Below, piece by piece: positions 10,020 to 21,507 of a stretch of DNA of 64,000 bases. The stretch comes from an uncultured Bacilli bacterium (GTDB lineage Bacteria; Bacillota_I; Bacilli_A; RF39; UBA660), in contig CANRAH010000005.1 of NCBI GenBank assembly GCA_947628565.1, positions 1 through 64,000 on the forward strand. The letters are read 5' to 3'. The notes under the pieces were generated by a model. The model made no database searches and was not told the DNA's origin. It worked only from the letters and a program-made list of their open reading frames with translations. Numbering within the stretch: the first letter of the stretch is position 1; each line of letters begins with the position of its first letter. A program made the position numbers and the translations under genes.

Positions 10020-10106
10020 TTTTTCACCACCTTACCTTATACCTATAATACAAGTATACAATAATTTGAATTTTATTTCAATAATATTTTTGCAGTTTTA
10101 CATTTT

Positions 10107-10358
10107 CTATATCAAAATAAGTCTCGTTCCATTTCTAATATTTGTTTCCCTAACCAATGAATTGATTCCATACCTTTCTCCGTTTGTATCAAATAATGAT
10201 GTATATTTTGTTCCATCATATATACCATTTGTAAGTTCTTTAATAGCTTTATTTAATAAAACTATAATATTACCTATCTTTTTATTTATTGGTATATATA
10301 TATTATAAACTTCATCAATATCAGGAACAACCACTTCAACAAGTATTTTATTTTTCAT
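10107..10358 (-). CDS. YukD/EsaB-like ubiquitin-fold T7SS protein (copy 2; track ORF starts at 10382)
   Basis: MKNKILVEVVVPDIDEVYNIYIP...ETNIRNGTRLILI; ATG at 10358 preceded by AGGGGTGATC. Confidence 0.8.
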   Translation of the reverse strand: MKNKILVEVVVPDIDEVYNIYIPINKKIGNIIVLLNKAIKELTNGIYDGTKYTSLFDTNGERYGINSLVRETNIRNGTRLILI

Positions 10359-13300
10359 TTTGATCACCCCTGTCAATAACATACTTTATAATAGTATGTG
10401 CACCTTTTGTTATTGCAAATGCCATAAAATCAAAATCTGTCTTTTTATCTTCCAAAGATAAATTACTTATATTTATTGACATTTGTGTGCCAACCTCATT
10501 ACCTAACCATATACCATTAGAAGTATCTACCTGAGATTGATACCATGTTTCTAATTGTAAGTTCTTATAATCAGAATAATTATCAACAAATATAAAGAAG
10601 CTTTGATTGAATGTAGAAGAAGCCATAAATAAATTATTTATTATTTGTTTTCCTACCTGTGTCAATTGTGTTTTTAATCCCGCTGCACCTACAAACATAT
10701 ATAAATTTATCATATTACTTTTCTTCTCATTAACTATTTCGTTATTTATAATGGCCATTTCATTATCAAAATTACTCTTTATTACTTTTATATTTTCATA
10801 ATCCCCATCAAAAGCATCTGAAAAATCAACTATTTTAAAATTAATATTAGGTATTTTTTTTATTAATTTAATAAGCGCTAATATAAAATCAAATTTATGA
10901 GGTAAATCATTTCCTATTACAATGTTGAATTTAGATTGTGTAAAATTATATGTAAATACATCTTTTGTATTTATATCATATCCAATAGGTAAATTTGATA
11001 ATGATATATTATCTACTTTTAAGTCATCAATCGTTACTATATTAGGCACAGTTTTTATTTTCTTTGCTCTTGTGGTATATGCTGCACTCAATTGATCAGA
11101 TGCACTCTTAACTACATTATTTAACTGTTTAACATCTGTTATTATTGCAGTTTGAAATTCATATCCAGTATCATCTTTTGAAATAATTCCTCTACCAAAT
11201 GTCTTTGTTGGAATCAATCCCTTAGGAGCCCCTACAAGGCCTCTATAATCACTACCATCTGCAAGTTGTAAAGCAATTTTATTTGCAAAATATTGTGTTG
11301 TTCTCATTCTTATACTATTTGTAGTTGTGCAAGTTAAAATAAATTCTACACCATATTTTGAGCCATCTCTATACATTGTTTGAATAGCTTCAGCTAATTT
11401 ATTATAAGTTTCACTGAATATTTCATAGTTATTAATTATAAACACTAATAAAGGATCCTTATTACCACTATTTTCACAATAATTCTTGTAATTACCTGCA
11501 TAATCTGCATATTCATCTTTTCTTCTTTCAATTTCATCGTTTGCAAATGATAATATATTGATTATTTTTTCTTGTTCGTCAACTGTTGCTATGTCCCCAA
11601 CATGAGGAAATTTATAGAACATTTTAAGTGTTTCAGCCCCACAATCAATTATATAAAAATTTACTTCATCTGGAGTATGCTCTATACTAGTAGACCAAAG
11701 AATAGTTACAACCAAATTTTCTTTACCACTACCACTTTGACCATAAATTACTGTATTATTTGATAAATCTAAATTCAATATTCCTTGTGATTGAGCATTA
11801 GGATTATCATATTCTCCTATTACTGGATTAATAAAATAAGGAATTGGCTTATAATTATACTTCTTCTTTATTTGATCTATAAATATTTCATTAGGTATTT
11901 TATCTAACCACATTTTTCTAGTTTTAATATTTTCTTTAATACCTAAATTATAGATATATTTTACTATATTTGTAAGTTGTTCTCCTAAATCTTCTGTTGT
12001 TTCTTTTTTTGCAACATCATTTATAGATTTAATTACATTACCAGTATTATTTACAAAGTTTATTGAATCATCAACTTTCTTTATTATTCTATCAGTAGGT
12101 ATATATTTAGCTCCTCCCCATCCTGATTGACCAATATCGAAATAATCGTCGTAACCTACTTGAAGATAAAATCTACCAGTTTCTTTTATTGATGCAGCTT
12201 CTGGACGTTTTAACATCTCCATCGAATCGGATTTATCTTGAACCTTTAAACAAACCTTAAACTTTGAGTTAGACCATATTTGATCATTAACAACTCCACT
12301 TGGTTTTTGTGTTGCAAGAATCAAATGAACACCAAGTGAACGACCTATACGTGCAGTGGATACAAGTTCGTTTAAAAATTCTGGTTGTTGACTTTTAAGT
12401 TCTGCAAATTCATCACTTATTATAAATAAGTGTGCCATAGGTTCATCTATTAAACCTTCACGATATAATTTTTGATATTTATATATATCCATTGTGCTTT
12501 CATTTAATTTATCCTTAACCTCGTTAAATTTTCTTTGTCTTCTTTTGAGCTCACTAGAAATAGATACTAAAGTTCTATTCATTTCAGCAGTATCAAGATT
12601 TGTAATCGTTCCAACTAAATGAGGAATTTTAACTCCCGTTTCTTTATTTTCAAAAGCACCTGCAAGACCTCCACCTTTATAATCTATAAGAACGAACTGT
12701 ACTTCATAAGGATGATAATTTACTGCCATTGAAAGTATATAAGTTATTATAAATTCAGATTTTCCTGAACCTGTAGATCCAGCTATTAGTCCATGCGGTC
12801 CATGAAATTTTTCATGTAAATCTAATTTAAATAATTCTCCATCTGAATGAACTCCAATAGGAGTAGATAAACTAACAACAGGATTATTTGTTTGCCATCT
12901 ATTTAATATATTTAGCTGTTCTATTTTTCCTACTCCATACATATCTAAAAAAGATAAACTTGTTGGAAGAATTGATAATCCATCTTTAGTTAAAAGAGGG
13001 ACATTAGATAATCTTACACTAATTGCATTCATATTAATATTTTTTTCATATTCATTTACAAATAAAACTTGTGACTGTGAACTAAGTTTTTTTTCTAGTA
13101 CACAACTATCCTTTTCACCAATCTCAACGAACTTTTCACACTTATTAGGTAAATTTTTCATACTATTACCTATTGTTACTAATGAAAATCCAAAATTTAC
13201 TTTATTTCTTTCTATGAAGTCTACTATTGATGTATTTTTTACAAATTTATAATCATCAGTTATTATTAAATAATATGGTAAACTATTTTTATATTTTTTT

Positions 13301-14958
13301 AATTTTTGTTCATCTTGATCACTTTCAATACTTCCTTCTGAATCAGAGCCTGATTCTGTTCTTTTCTTAAATTCTTCTTCCAAATAATTTGATACTTCTT
13401 TTAATTCATCTTGAGTAGTTGCAAAGAATCTAATGCTTTTATCATCACTCCAAGTATGTGGCAAAAATTTTGCAAATTCCCATCTTTTTTCATTTTGCTT
13501 ATTAGTTAATATTACTATTTTTAAATCAGTTGCGCTATGAAGAGCTAAAATTTGAGTGATTATTCCGTTTATATAATCATCTTTATAAGTACAATTAAAT
13601 ACAAATGACAATATAGTTTGATTAGTTAAATTAACAGTTATAGGAACATCAGATAAATTTTTTGATTTTTTATCTACTTCATAAACCATTTCCTGCAAAT
13701 TATCTACATCCAAAGTAAATCTTTCTTGAGGAGCACTTACATTAACAAAAGATTTAATTGTACCTATACCAAGTCTTACCTGTAAAAAGTCCTCATCAAC
13801 AATTTCTCTTGACCAAAAATGTCTATTCTTTTTAAGAATTACATCAACGCATTCTTTTACAGATAAATTATTTTCTCTTAATATTTGAGCTTCCTCTTTT
13901 AATGCATTTTGTATTTTAGTATCCATTTTTTCCAAGTATGCTTTATATTTTGTTTGTCTTTCTTTTTCTCTTTTTTTCCTTTTTCGTTTTTGATACGCAG
14001 AAGTTATTCTTGGCATTATTAAACTTCCAAAAATCATTGATGCTACTGTTATTATTTGTGGTAAAACTTGAATCCAAGTGCTTTGTCCACTTGATATTGT
14101 AGATACAACAGAAAAACCCATCATAAGAGAAGAAGTTGCCATAGTAACACTTGAACCAATAGTAAGTAAAACAGGAAGTTCTTCTTGATTTTCACCATTA
14201 GGTGGTGCATCAATTTGAATTTCTACTGGATCAACAGTTGGAACCAAACGAGGTATATGATAAAAATATTCATCTTCCATATATAAATCTACATTAGCTT
14301 CCTCATCAGTGGCTGGTGTGTATTTAGTATTATCGATAACATCTAATTCCTGAAATGCACTAATACCTTTAACAACAACGCATTTTTTAGGATTATTTAT
14401 TTTTATAAAATTCTTCATCCATATTATTTTTAATCCATTTATAAATATTACATCACCTAAAGTCAATTTTGCTGTAAGAACTCTATCACCATTTATATAT
14501 GTTCTATATGTATCATCTGAGCTTCCTGCTATATACCACTCATTATTTACAAGCTTTATTTCAGCATGAAGTTGACTAGTTAAATTATTTGTATAATAAA
14601 TATTTGTATTAGGAGAAGAACCAATAGTTATACTTTTTAAATTTTTTATATCTAATTTGTAAGTTTCATCCTCTTTACTTGGAAGTGCGAATAAAGTTAC
14701 ATACCCATCTTGACCTAATATTTTTAAAGAATAATAACTATAATTTTCAAGTATTACAGAATCTAAGCAATTAGTTCCATCTATTATATTTACTGTTCCA
14801 TTACTCTTTAATTGCCATTTACCATTGTTTGCTTCAACAGTTACAAAATTATCGTTTTTTGTATTGTATCCAATATATGGTATTAAAAAGGAATCTTCTA
14901 CTTTTTCTGGAAGATTAAACTTTGTTATTTTAAATCTATCAAGTATAAATATTTTCAT
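10348..14958 (-). CDS. essC: T7SS FtsK/SpoIIIE-type ATPase EssC (copy 2; track ORF starts at 14976)
   Basis: FHA-like N-term, TM pair, Walker A GSTGSGKS, VLIDYKGG, second domain GQSGSGKE; paralogue of 333..4964. Confidence 0.95.
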   Translation of the reverse strand: MKIFILDRFKITKFNLPEKVEDSFLIPYIGYNTKNDNFVTVEANNGKWQLKSNGTVNIIDGTNCLDSVILENYSYYSLKILGQDGYVTLFALPSKEDETYKLDIKNLKSITIGSSPNTNIYYTNNLTSQLHAEIKLVNNEWYIAGSSDDTYRTYINGDRVLTAKLTLGDVIFINGLKIIWMKNFIKINNPKKCVVVKGISAFQELDVIDNTKYTPATDEEANVDLYMEDEYFYHIPRLVPTVDPVEIQIDAPPNGENQEELPVLLTIGSSVTMATSSLMMGFSVVSTISSGQSTWIQVLPQIITVASMIFGSLIMPRITSAYQKRKRKKREKERQTKYKAYLEKMDTKIQNALKEEAQILRENNLSVKECVDVILKKNRHFWSREIVDEDFLQVRLGIGTIKSFVNVSAPQERFTLDVDNLQEMVYEVDKKSKNLSDVPITVNLTNQTILSFVFNCTYKDDYINGIITQILALHSATDLKIVILTNKQNEKRWEFAKFLPHTWSDDKSIRFFATTQDELKEVSNYLEEEFKKRTESGSDSEGSIESDQDEQKLKKYKNSLPYYLIITDDYKFVKNTSIVDFIERNKVNFGFSLVTIGNSMKNLPNKCEKFVEIGEKDSCVLEKKLSSQSQVLFVNEYEKNINMNAISVRLSNVPLLTKDGLSILPTSLSFLDMYGVGKIEQLNILNRWQTNNPVVSLSTPIGVHSDGELFKLDLHEKFHGPHGLIAGSTGSGKSEFIITYILSMAVNYHPYEVQFVLIDYKGGGLAGAFENKETGVKIPHLVGTITNLDTAEMNRTLVSISSELKRRQRKFNEVKDKLNESTMDIYKYQKLYREGLIDEPMAHLFIISDEFAELKSQQPEFLNELVSTARIGRSLGVHLILATQKPSGVVNDQIWSNSKFKVCLKVQDKSDSMEMLKRPEAASIKETGRFYLQVGYDDYFDIGQSGWGGAKYIPTDRIIKKVDDSINFVNNTGNVIKSINDVAKKETTEDLGEQLTNIVKYIYNLGIKENIKTRKMWLDKIPNEIFIDQIKKKYNYKPIPYFINPVIGEYDNPNAQSQGILNLDLSNNTVIYGQSGSGKENLVVTILWSTSIEHTPDEVNFYIIDCGAETLKMFYKFPHVGDIATVDEQEKIINILSFANDEIERRKDEYADYAGNYKNYCENSGNKDPLLVFIINNYEIFSETYNKLAEAIQTMYRDGSKYGVEFILTCTTTNSIRMRTTQYFANKIALQLADGSDYRGLVGAPKGLIPTKTFGRGIISKDDTGYEFQTAIITDVKQLNNVVKSASDQLSAAYTTRAKKIKTVPNIVTIDDLKVDNISLSNLPIGYDINTKDVFTYNFTQSKFNIVIGNDLPHKFDFILALIKLIKKIPNINFKIVDFSDAFDGDYENIKVIKSNFDNEMAIINNEIVNEKKSNMINLYMFVGAAGLKTQLTQVGKQIINNLFMASSTFNQSFFIFVDNYSDYKNLQLETWYQSQVDTSNGIWLGNEVGTQMSINISNLSLEDKKTDFDFMAFAITKGAHTIIKYVIDRGDQNEK

Positions 14959-14997
14959 AACTTTACTCCTTATCATTCTTTATAATAATTATACAAA

Positions 14998-15027
14998 AAA
15001 ACTATTTTTTTTACAATAGTCTTTTAA
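14998..15027 (-). terminator. ffh terminator
   Basis: AAAGACTATT-N-AATAGTTTTTTT on minus strand. Confidence 0.6.
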
Positions 15028-15030
15028 ATA

Positions 15031-16335
15031 TTAAAATGGCATTTTCATTTTCCCATTTTTCATCATTTTCATCATTTTTTTCATTTGTTCAAATTGATTA
15101 AGCAATCTATTAACCTCTTCAACACTTCTATTTGATCCTTTAGCTATTCTTTGCTTTCTACTTGCTTTAAGTATTTCTGGATGTCTTCTTTCATATGGTG
15201 TCATTGAAAGTATTATAGCTTCTATATGTGCCATATCCTTAGGATCAATTTTAACACCTTTAAGTTCTTTAGGAATTCCTGGAATCATTTTAATCAAACT
15301 TTCAAGTGGTCCCATTCTTTTTATCTGTTTAAATGTACTTAAAAAATCTTCTAAATCAAACTTACCCTGTTCCATTTTTTTAGCAGTCTTTTTTGCCTCT
15401 TCCTCATCTATTACTTCTTCTGCTTTTTCTATCATGGAAATAATATCTCCCATTCCTAGTATTCTAGTTGCCATTCTATCAGGATAAAATTCATCTAATC
15501 CATCCATTTTTTCACTTACTCCAATAAATTTTATTGGAACATTTGTTAAATGACGAATTGAAAGTGCTGCTCCACCTCTTGTATCACCATCTAGTTTAGT
15601 TAGTATAGCACCTGTTAATGGTAGTTCATTATTAAATCCCTCGATAACATTTATAGCATCCTGTCCTACCATACTATCTAAAACGAGCAATATTTCATTA
15701 GGATTAACTGAATCATTGATATTTTTTAATTCTTCCATTAATTTATCATCTATATGAAGTCTTCCTGCTGTATCTATTAAAACATAATCAAATTTATTTT
15801 CTTTAGCATATTTTACTGCATTACTTGCTATTAAAACAGGATCCTCTTTACCTTCATCATAAACTTCTATGTTAAGTTCTCGACCTATAGTTTTTAATTG
15901 ATCTATAGCAGCTGGACGATATACATCACAAGCAACAAGTAAAGGATTTTTCTTATATTTTTTTCTAAGTAACAAAGCAAGTTTTCCAATAGTAGTTGTT
16001 TTACCACTTCCTTGAAGTCCCACAAGCATAAGTATACTAGGATTTCCTTTAATATATATATCTTCTTTTTGACCACCTAATAACTCAACCAATTCATCTT
16101 TAAGTATTTTTACAAATTGTTCACCTGGACTTAAACTTTTAGTAACTTCTAATCCTATAGCTTTTTCTTTTACATTATTTATAAATTCTTTTACTACTTT
16201 ATAATTTACATCAGCTTCAAGAAGAGCAAGTCTAATTTCCCTTGTTACTTCACTTATATTACTTTCAGTAATTTTTCCATAACCTCTTATTTTATTTACT
16301 GCATTTTGTAATCTTTCTCCTAAACTCTCAAACAT
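15031..16335 (-). CDS. ffh: Signal recognition particle protein Ffh
   Basis: GLQGSGKTTTIGKLA, DTAGRL, TKLDGDTRGGAAL, C-terminal M domain. Confidence 0.98.
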   Translation of the reverse strand: MFESLGERLQNAVNKIRGYGKITESNISEVTREIRLALLEADVNYKVVKEFINNVKEKAIGLEVTKSLSPGEQFVKILKDELVELLGGQKEDIYIKGNPSILMLVGLQGSGKTTTIGKLALLLRKKYKKNPLLVACDVYRPAAIDQLKTIGRELNIEVYDEGKEDPVLIASNAVKYAKENKFDYVLIDTAGRLHIDDKLMEELKNINDSVNPNEILLVLDSMVGQDAINVIEGFNNELPLTGAILTKLDGDTRGGAALSIRHLTNVPIKFIGVSEKMDGLDEFYPDRMATRILGMGDIISMIEKAEEVIDEEEAKKTAKKMEQGKFDLEDFLSTFKQIKRMGPLESLIKMIPGIPKELKGVKIDPKDMAHIEAIILSMTPYERRHPEILKASRKQRIAKGSNRSVEEVNRLLNQFEQMKKMMKMMKNGKMKMPF

Positions 16336-16361
16336 TTTATCACCACTATATATTATATAAA

Positions 16362-16394
16362 AAAAAGAATAGTTTTGTCTATCCTTTTTAAAAT
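16362..16394 (-). terminator. Terminator after GH3 gene
   Basis: AAAAAGGATAG-N-CTATTCTTTTTTTT. Confidence 0.65.
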
Positions 16395-16405
16395 AATCAC
16401 TTTAA

Positions 16406-17761
16406 TTACTTATTATTTTCTATCATTAATCCTTTATAATATTTCCATGCTAATACTCTAAAAGCCAATTTATCTATTTGAGCTTCACTAATTTTATTTT
16501 CATTAAGTGCGGTTTTAATTTCATTTATACTTTTTTCATAATCAGTTGTTATAATTAAATCATTTCCAGCTAAAATAGCATTAACAGTTGTATTTTCTAA
16601 ATCGGTTAAAGCACCCATAGATATATCGTCAGTCATAATTATTCCTGTAAATTTTAAATCATCTCTTAATAAATTATGCACACCAACAGAAAGTGATGCT
16701 GGATTAGATGGATCTATACTACTTACAATATTATGGCTTACAAGTATAGCTTCAGCTTTAGCATTTATTCCTGCTATAAAAGGTGGTAAATCAGTAGTCT
16801 TTATATCTTCAAGTGATCTTGAATCAGTAACTTTAGACTGATGTGTATCAGCATTATTTCCATATCCTGGAAAATGCTTTAAAGTATACGATACACCTGT
16901 ATTTTTACTTGCTTCTATTACTGCTTTTGCATATTCACTTGTAATATTAGTATCCTTTTGTAAGGATCTTTGATACATATAATCATCAGGTGATGTAGAC
17001 ACATCTACAACAGGAGCTAAATTGACATTAAGGCCTAAACTTTTTAAAAGATCACTTTTTTCTTTAGTATCTTGCTTTATTAAATCAATGCCACCTTCTT
17101 CATATAACTGACTTGGCGATTTGAAAGGTTCACTTCTTAAATTAGGATTACTACTTACTCTAACTACATTACCACCTTCTTCATCAACAGCTGTTAAAAG
17201 TGGTATTTTAGATTTTTCCTGTAACTTATTTATCATTGAAATAACTTCATCTTTGGTTTTGTTTTTAAAATCTTTTGCAAAAAATACAAAGCCACCAAAA
17301 TTATATTTATTTAAATCATTCAATGCATTATCATAATATCTAACAAGTAGAATCTGCCCTATTTTTTCATCTAAAGATAGTTCATCTAATTTATTTTTAG
17401 CAAGTAAATAATATGTAGAAAATATTCCATTATCATTATTTGAATCTTTAATATCATTACTTATTTTATTATTTACTTTATAACTTATCACCTCTGCATC
17501 TTGAATACTCTTATTTTTATCAAGTAATCCAGAATATTCTAGCACTATAGAATCACCAACAGTAAATGTAACATCTTCATTTTTAAATTTATAAATAACA
17601 TTGTTGCTATCTTGAATAGTTAATATACCATTTTCATTCGATAAAACTAAAGCTTCAATTTTATTTGTTTCAATGACTGTTTCTTTATCTTTGGTAAATA
17701 AAAATACTCCTATTCCTAATATTATTAATCCTATTAAACAAAATACAACTTTTTTATTCAT
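16406..17761 (-). CDS. Glycoside hydrolase family 3 / NagZ-like, membrane-anchored
   Basis: N-term TM; KHFPGYGNNADTHQS and MTDDISMGAL motifs. Confidence 0.9.
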   Translation of the reverse strand: MNKKVVFCLIGLIILGIGVFLFTKDKETVIETNKIEALVLSNENGILTIQDSNNVIYKFKNEDVTFTVGDSIVLEYSGLLDKNKSIQDAEVISYKVNNKISNDIKDSNNDNGIFSTYYLLAKNKLDELSLDEKIGQILLVRYYDNALNDLNKYNFGGFVFFAKDFKNKTKDEVISMINKLQEKSKIPLLTAVDEEGGNVVRVSSNPNLRSEPFKSPSQLYEEGGIDLIKQDTKEKSDLLKSLGLNVNLAPVVDVSTSPDDYMYQRSLQKDTNITSEYAKAVIEASKNTGVSYTLKHFPGYGNNADTHQSKVTDSRSLEDIKTTDLPPFIAGINAKAEAILVSHNIVSSIDPSNPASLSVGVHNLLRDDLKFTGIIMTDDISMGALTDLENTTVNAILAGNDLIITTDYEKSINEIKTALNENKISEAQIDKLAFRVLAWKYYKGLMIENNK

Positions 17762-17871
17762 TTAATCACCTACACTAATATTATACATTAATTATAATAA
17801 AATATGAAAAATAAATTTATTTTATGTATTTATACAATGTAAAATAAGAAAAAAAGTGTAAATTTACACTT

Positions 17872-20800
17872 TTAATCTAATAATTCTTGTTCTAGAGCTT
17901 CAAGTGGCTCTTCATTTAGGTTATCAAGTTCTAATTCATATGATGCATTTCTATATTTTTTAGCACCAGTTCCTGCTGGTATTAATTTACCAAGTATAAC
18001 ATTTTCTTTTAATCCTTCAAGTTTATCAACTTTTCCATGAATTGCAGCATCAGTAAGAATACGAGTTGTCTCTTGGAATGAAGCTGCTGATAAGAATGAA
18101 TCTGTTTCCAAACTTGCCTTAGTAATTCCAAGTAAAATTGGTCTTCCTGTGGCAGGACGTTTTCCTTCAAGAATTAATCCTTTATTAACATCAGTAAATT
18201 TATTTATATTAACCATTGTTCCTGGTAAAAAGAATGAATCACCAGAATTAATAATCTTAATTTTAGAAATCATACGTTTAGCTATAATCTCTACGTGTTT
18301 ATCTGAAATATCAACACCTTGAGAACGATAAACTTTTTGAGTTTCAGATAGAATATATTGTTGTGTTGTTATAGGATCTGTCACAACAAGTAATTCTTTT
18401 GGACTAATAGCTCCATAAGTAAGCCTTTGTCCAGCTTTTACCTCTTGACCTTCTTGAACAGTAAGTTTTACATTGTAATTTGTTGTATGTTTACGAGTTT
18501 CTACATCATTTTTAATATTAATAATGTACTTACCATTTTCCTCTTCTATCTTAGTTACAACGCCATTAATTTCAGCTATAGAAGCTTTACCTTTAGGATT
18601 ACGAGCTTCAAATAACTCTTGAACACGAGGTAAACCTTGAGTGATATCATCACCAGCAACTCCACCTGTATTAAATGTACGCATTGTAAGTTGTGTTCCT
18701 GGTTCTCCGATTGATTGAGCAGCCATAATTCCTACAGCTTCTCCTTCTTCAACTATACTACCAGTTGCAAGATTTCTACCATAACATTTTTGACATACAC
18801 CATGTTCAGTTTTACAAGTAAGTACAGTCCTAATTGGTACTTTTGTGATTCCAGCCTGAATTATTTTGTCAGCTAATTGTTCAGTTATATAAGTATTTCT
18901 TTCACAAATAACTTCTTTTGTTTCAGGATGTAAAATCTTTTTATTTGTATATCTACCTAAGATACGGTCGTATAATGATTCAATTACAGTTCCATCTGCT
19001 TCATTTATAAATGCCTCAACTATCGTTCCAGCTTCAGTTCCACAATCTTCTTCTCTTACAATTATATCTTGTGATACATCAACTAAACGACGAGTTAAAT
19101 ATCCAGCATCAGCTGTTTTTAAAGCTGTATCAACTGCACCCTTACGAGTTCCGTGTGTAGATAAGAAGAATTCAGAAACTGTTATACCTTCACTAAATGA
19201 TGATATAACGGGAATTTCTTCAGATTGTCCATTTGGCTTAGAGAACAATCCTCTCATACCAACTAATTGTGTATATGAACCCATATCACCACGAGCTTTA
19301 CTAGTCATCATTATACAGATAGGATTATCTTTATCCTCTTTAACCATACTTTCAAGTTCAGCTGAAATTTGCTTTTTAGTATCTGTCCATATAGAAATAA
19401 CTTTTTGATATCTTTCTTCATCAGTAATAAGTCCACGTTTAAATTGTTTGTTAACCTGATCTACTAGTGCTTGACTATTAGCTATAATTTCAGGTTTTTT
19501 CTTAGATTCTTTAATATCACTAATTGCTATACTTATACCTGATAAAGTTGAATATTTAAATCCTAAATCCTTTAATTTGTCAAGCATAACAGAAGTTTCA
19601 GTTGTTTGATAGCGCTTATAAATTTGAGCAATTAACTTAGATAATACACCTTTATTAAATGCGTCAACTATAGGCATATCTTTAATTATTTCAGGAATAT
19701 TTTCTCCTCTATTTATAAAGAATTTACTTGGAGTAATTTTTTCAATATTCTCACTTGTACCTTCAGCAATATATTGAAATGAATCTGGGAATATCTCATT
19801 AAATATTATCTTACCTGGAGTAGTAACTAAATACTTATCCATATATTTATCTGGGAATATTTTATGTTTAAATGAACTTACTGGTACAGCAATTCTTGTA
19901 TGAAGTGTAATTTCACGTCTTTCATAACACATTAATGCTTCATTTGGATCTTTAAATACTCTACCCTCACCATCAAGTCCAGGTTTTTCAATAGTTATAT
20001 AATAATTTCCAAGTACCATATCCTGTCCTGGTGTAACTATTGGTTTTCCATCTGATGGTTTTAAGATATTATTAGCACCTAACATAAGAATTCTAGCTTC
20101 TGCTTGTGCTTCTTCAGTTATAGGTACGTGAACAGCCATCTGGTCACCATCGAAATCCGCATTAAATGCTGCACACACAAGTGGATGAAGTCTTATACTT
20201 CTTCCCTCTATTAATTTTGGTTCAAATGCTTGAATACCAAGTCTATGTAGTGTTGGAGCACGGTTTAACATTACTGGATGTTCTTTTATTTTTTCCTCAA
20301 CTACATCCCAAACTCTTGGATCTTGATTTTCAATCATTCTTTTAGCAATTTTAATATTGCTTGCAATTTCTTTTTGTACAAGTCCGTTTATTACATGTGG
20401 TTTGAATAACTCTAAAGCCATTTCTTTTGGTATTCCACACTCGTACATCTTTAAACTTGGTCCAACGACAATAACGCTACGTCCTGAATAGTCAACACGT
20501 TTTCCAAGTAAATTTTGACGGAAACGTCCTTGTTTACCTTTTAGCATACTTGCTAAAGATTTAAGTGGTCTATTACCAGCTCCAGTAATATTACGTCCGC
20601 GTCTACCATTATCAAATAAAGCATCAACAGCTTCTTGCAACATACGTTTTTCATTTTGAATAATAATAGATGGGGCACCTAATTCCATTAATTTTTTCAA
20701 ACGATTGTTACGATTTATTACACGTCTATATAAATCGTTTAAATCAGATGTGGCAAATCTTCCACCATCAAGTTGAATCATTGGTCTAAGTTCTGGTGGA

Positions 20801-21507
20801 ATTACAGGAAGAGCCGTCAAAATCATCCATTCTGGACGGTTTCCTGATTCCAAAAATGCATCTAAAACATCTAAACGCTTAATTAAACGTATTCTTTTTT
20901 GACTTTGTGAATCTTTAATTGATTCTATTTCAGCTTTAAGATTTGCTACCTCTTTTTCAAGATCAACCTCTTCAAGCAATTCTTTAATAGCTTCAGCACC
21001 CATACCTACTCTAAAACTATCACCATATTTTTCATAATAAGCACGGTACTCTTTATCACTTATTGTTTGCTTTTTTTCAAGTGGTGCTGGTCCTGGATCT
21101 AGTACTACATAACTTACGAAATATAATACCTCTTCAAGATCCCTTGGGCTCATATCAAGAACTAAACCCATTCTTGATGGTACACCCTTGAAAAACCAAA
21201 TATGAGATACTGGAGTTGCAAGCTCAATATGTCCCATACGTTCACGACGTACTTTAGAACGAGTAACCTCAACTCCACATCTATCACATATAATGTTTTT
21301 ATATCTTAGTCTTTTATATTTTCCACACGCACATTCAAAATCTTTAGTAGGACCAAATATTTTTTCACAATATAATCCGTCTCTTTCTGGTTTTAAAGTA
21401 CGATAGTTTATAGTTTCTGCTTTTTTTACTTCACCATATGACCAAGAACGAATTTTTTCAGGTGAGGCAATGCTTATTTTTAATCCTTCAAAATTATTAA
21501 CATCCAT
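17872..21507 (-). CDS. rpoC: DNA-directed RNA polymerase beta' subunit
   Basis: [12 protein letters not shown] catalytic motif, full-length 1211 aa. Confidence 0.99.
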   Translation of the reverse strand: MDVNNFEGLKISIASPEKIRSWSYGEVKKAETINYRTLKPERDGLYCEKIFGPTKDFECACGKYKRLRYKNIICDRCGVEVTRSKVRRERMGHIELATPVSHIWFFKGVPSRMGLVLDMSPRDLEEVLYFVSYVVLDPGPAPLEKKQTISDKEYRAYYEKYGDSFRVGMGAEAIKELLEEVDLEKEVANLKAEIESIKDSQSQKRIRLIKRLDVLDAFLESGNRPEWMILTALPVIPPELRPMIQLDGGRFATSDLNDLYRRVINRNNRLKKLMELGAPSIIIQNEKRMLQEAVDALFDNGRRGRNITGAGNRPLKSLASMLKGKQGRFRQNLLGKRVDYSGRSVIVVGPSLKMYECGIPKEMALELFKPHVINGLVQKEIASNIKIAKRMIENQDPRVWDVVEEKIKEHPVMLNRAPTLHRLGIQAFEPKLIEGRSIRLHPLVCAAFNADFDGDQMAVHVPITEEAQAEARILMLGANNILKPSDGKPIVTPGQDMVLGNYYITIEKPGLDGEGRVFKDPNEALMCYERREITLHTRIAVPVSSFKHKIFPDKYMDKYLVTTPGKIIFNEIFPDSFQYIAEGTSENIEKITPSKFFINRGENIPEIIKDMPIVDAFNKGVLSKLIAQIYKRYQTTETSVMLDKLKDLGFKYSTLSGISIAISDIKESKKKPEIIANSQALVDQVNKQFKRGLITDEERYQKVISIWTDTKKQISAELESMVKEDKDNPICIMMTSKARGDMGSYTQLVGMRGLFSKPNGQSEEIPVISSFSEGITVSEFFLSTHGTRKGAVDTALKTADAGYLTRRLVDVSQDIIVREEDCGTEAGTIVEAFINEADGTVIESLYDRILGRYTNKKILHPETKEVICERNTYITEQLADKIIQAGITKVPIRTVLTCKTEHGVCQKCYGRNLATGSIVEEGEAVGIMAAQSIGEPGTQLTMRTFNTGGVAGDDITQGLPRVQELFEARNPKGKASIAEINGVVTKIEEENGKYIINIKNDVETRKHTTNYNVKLTVQEGQEVKAGQRLTYGAISPKELLVVTDPITTQQYILSETQKVYRSQGVDISDKHVEIIAKRMISKIKIINSGDSFFLPGTMVNINKFTDVNKGLILEGKRPATGRPILLGITKASLETDSFLSAASFQETTRILTDAAIHGKVDKLEGLKENVILGKLIPAGTGAKKYRNASYELELDNLNEEPLEALEQELLD

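Noticed and set aside
9949-10308. Plus-strand 119-aa ORF
   Set aside because: Antisense to WXG130 and yukD2; shadow ORF.
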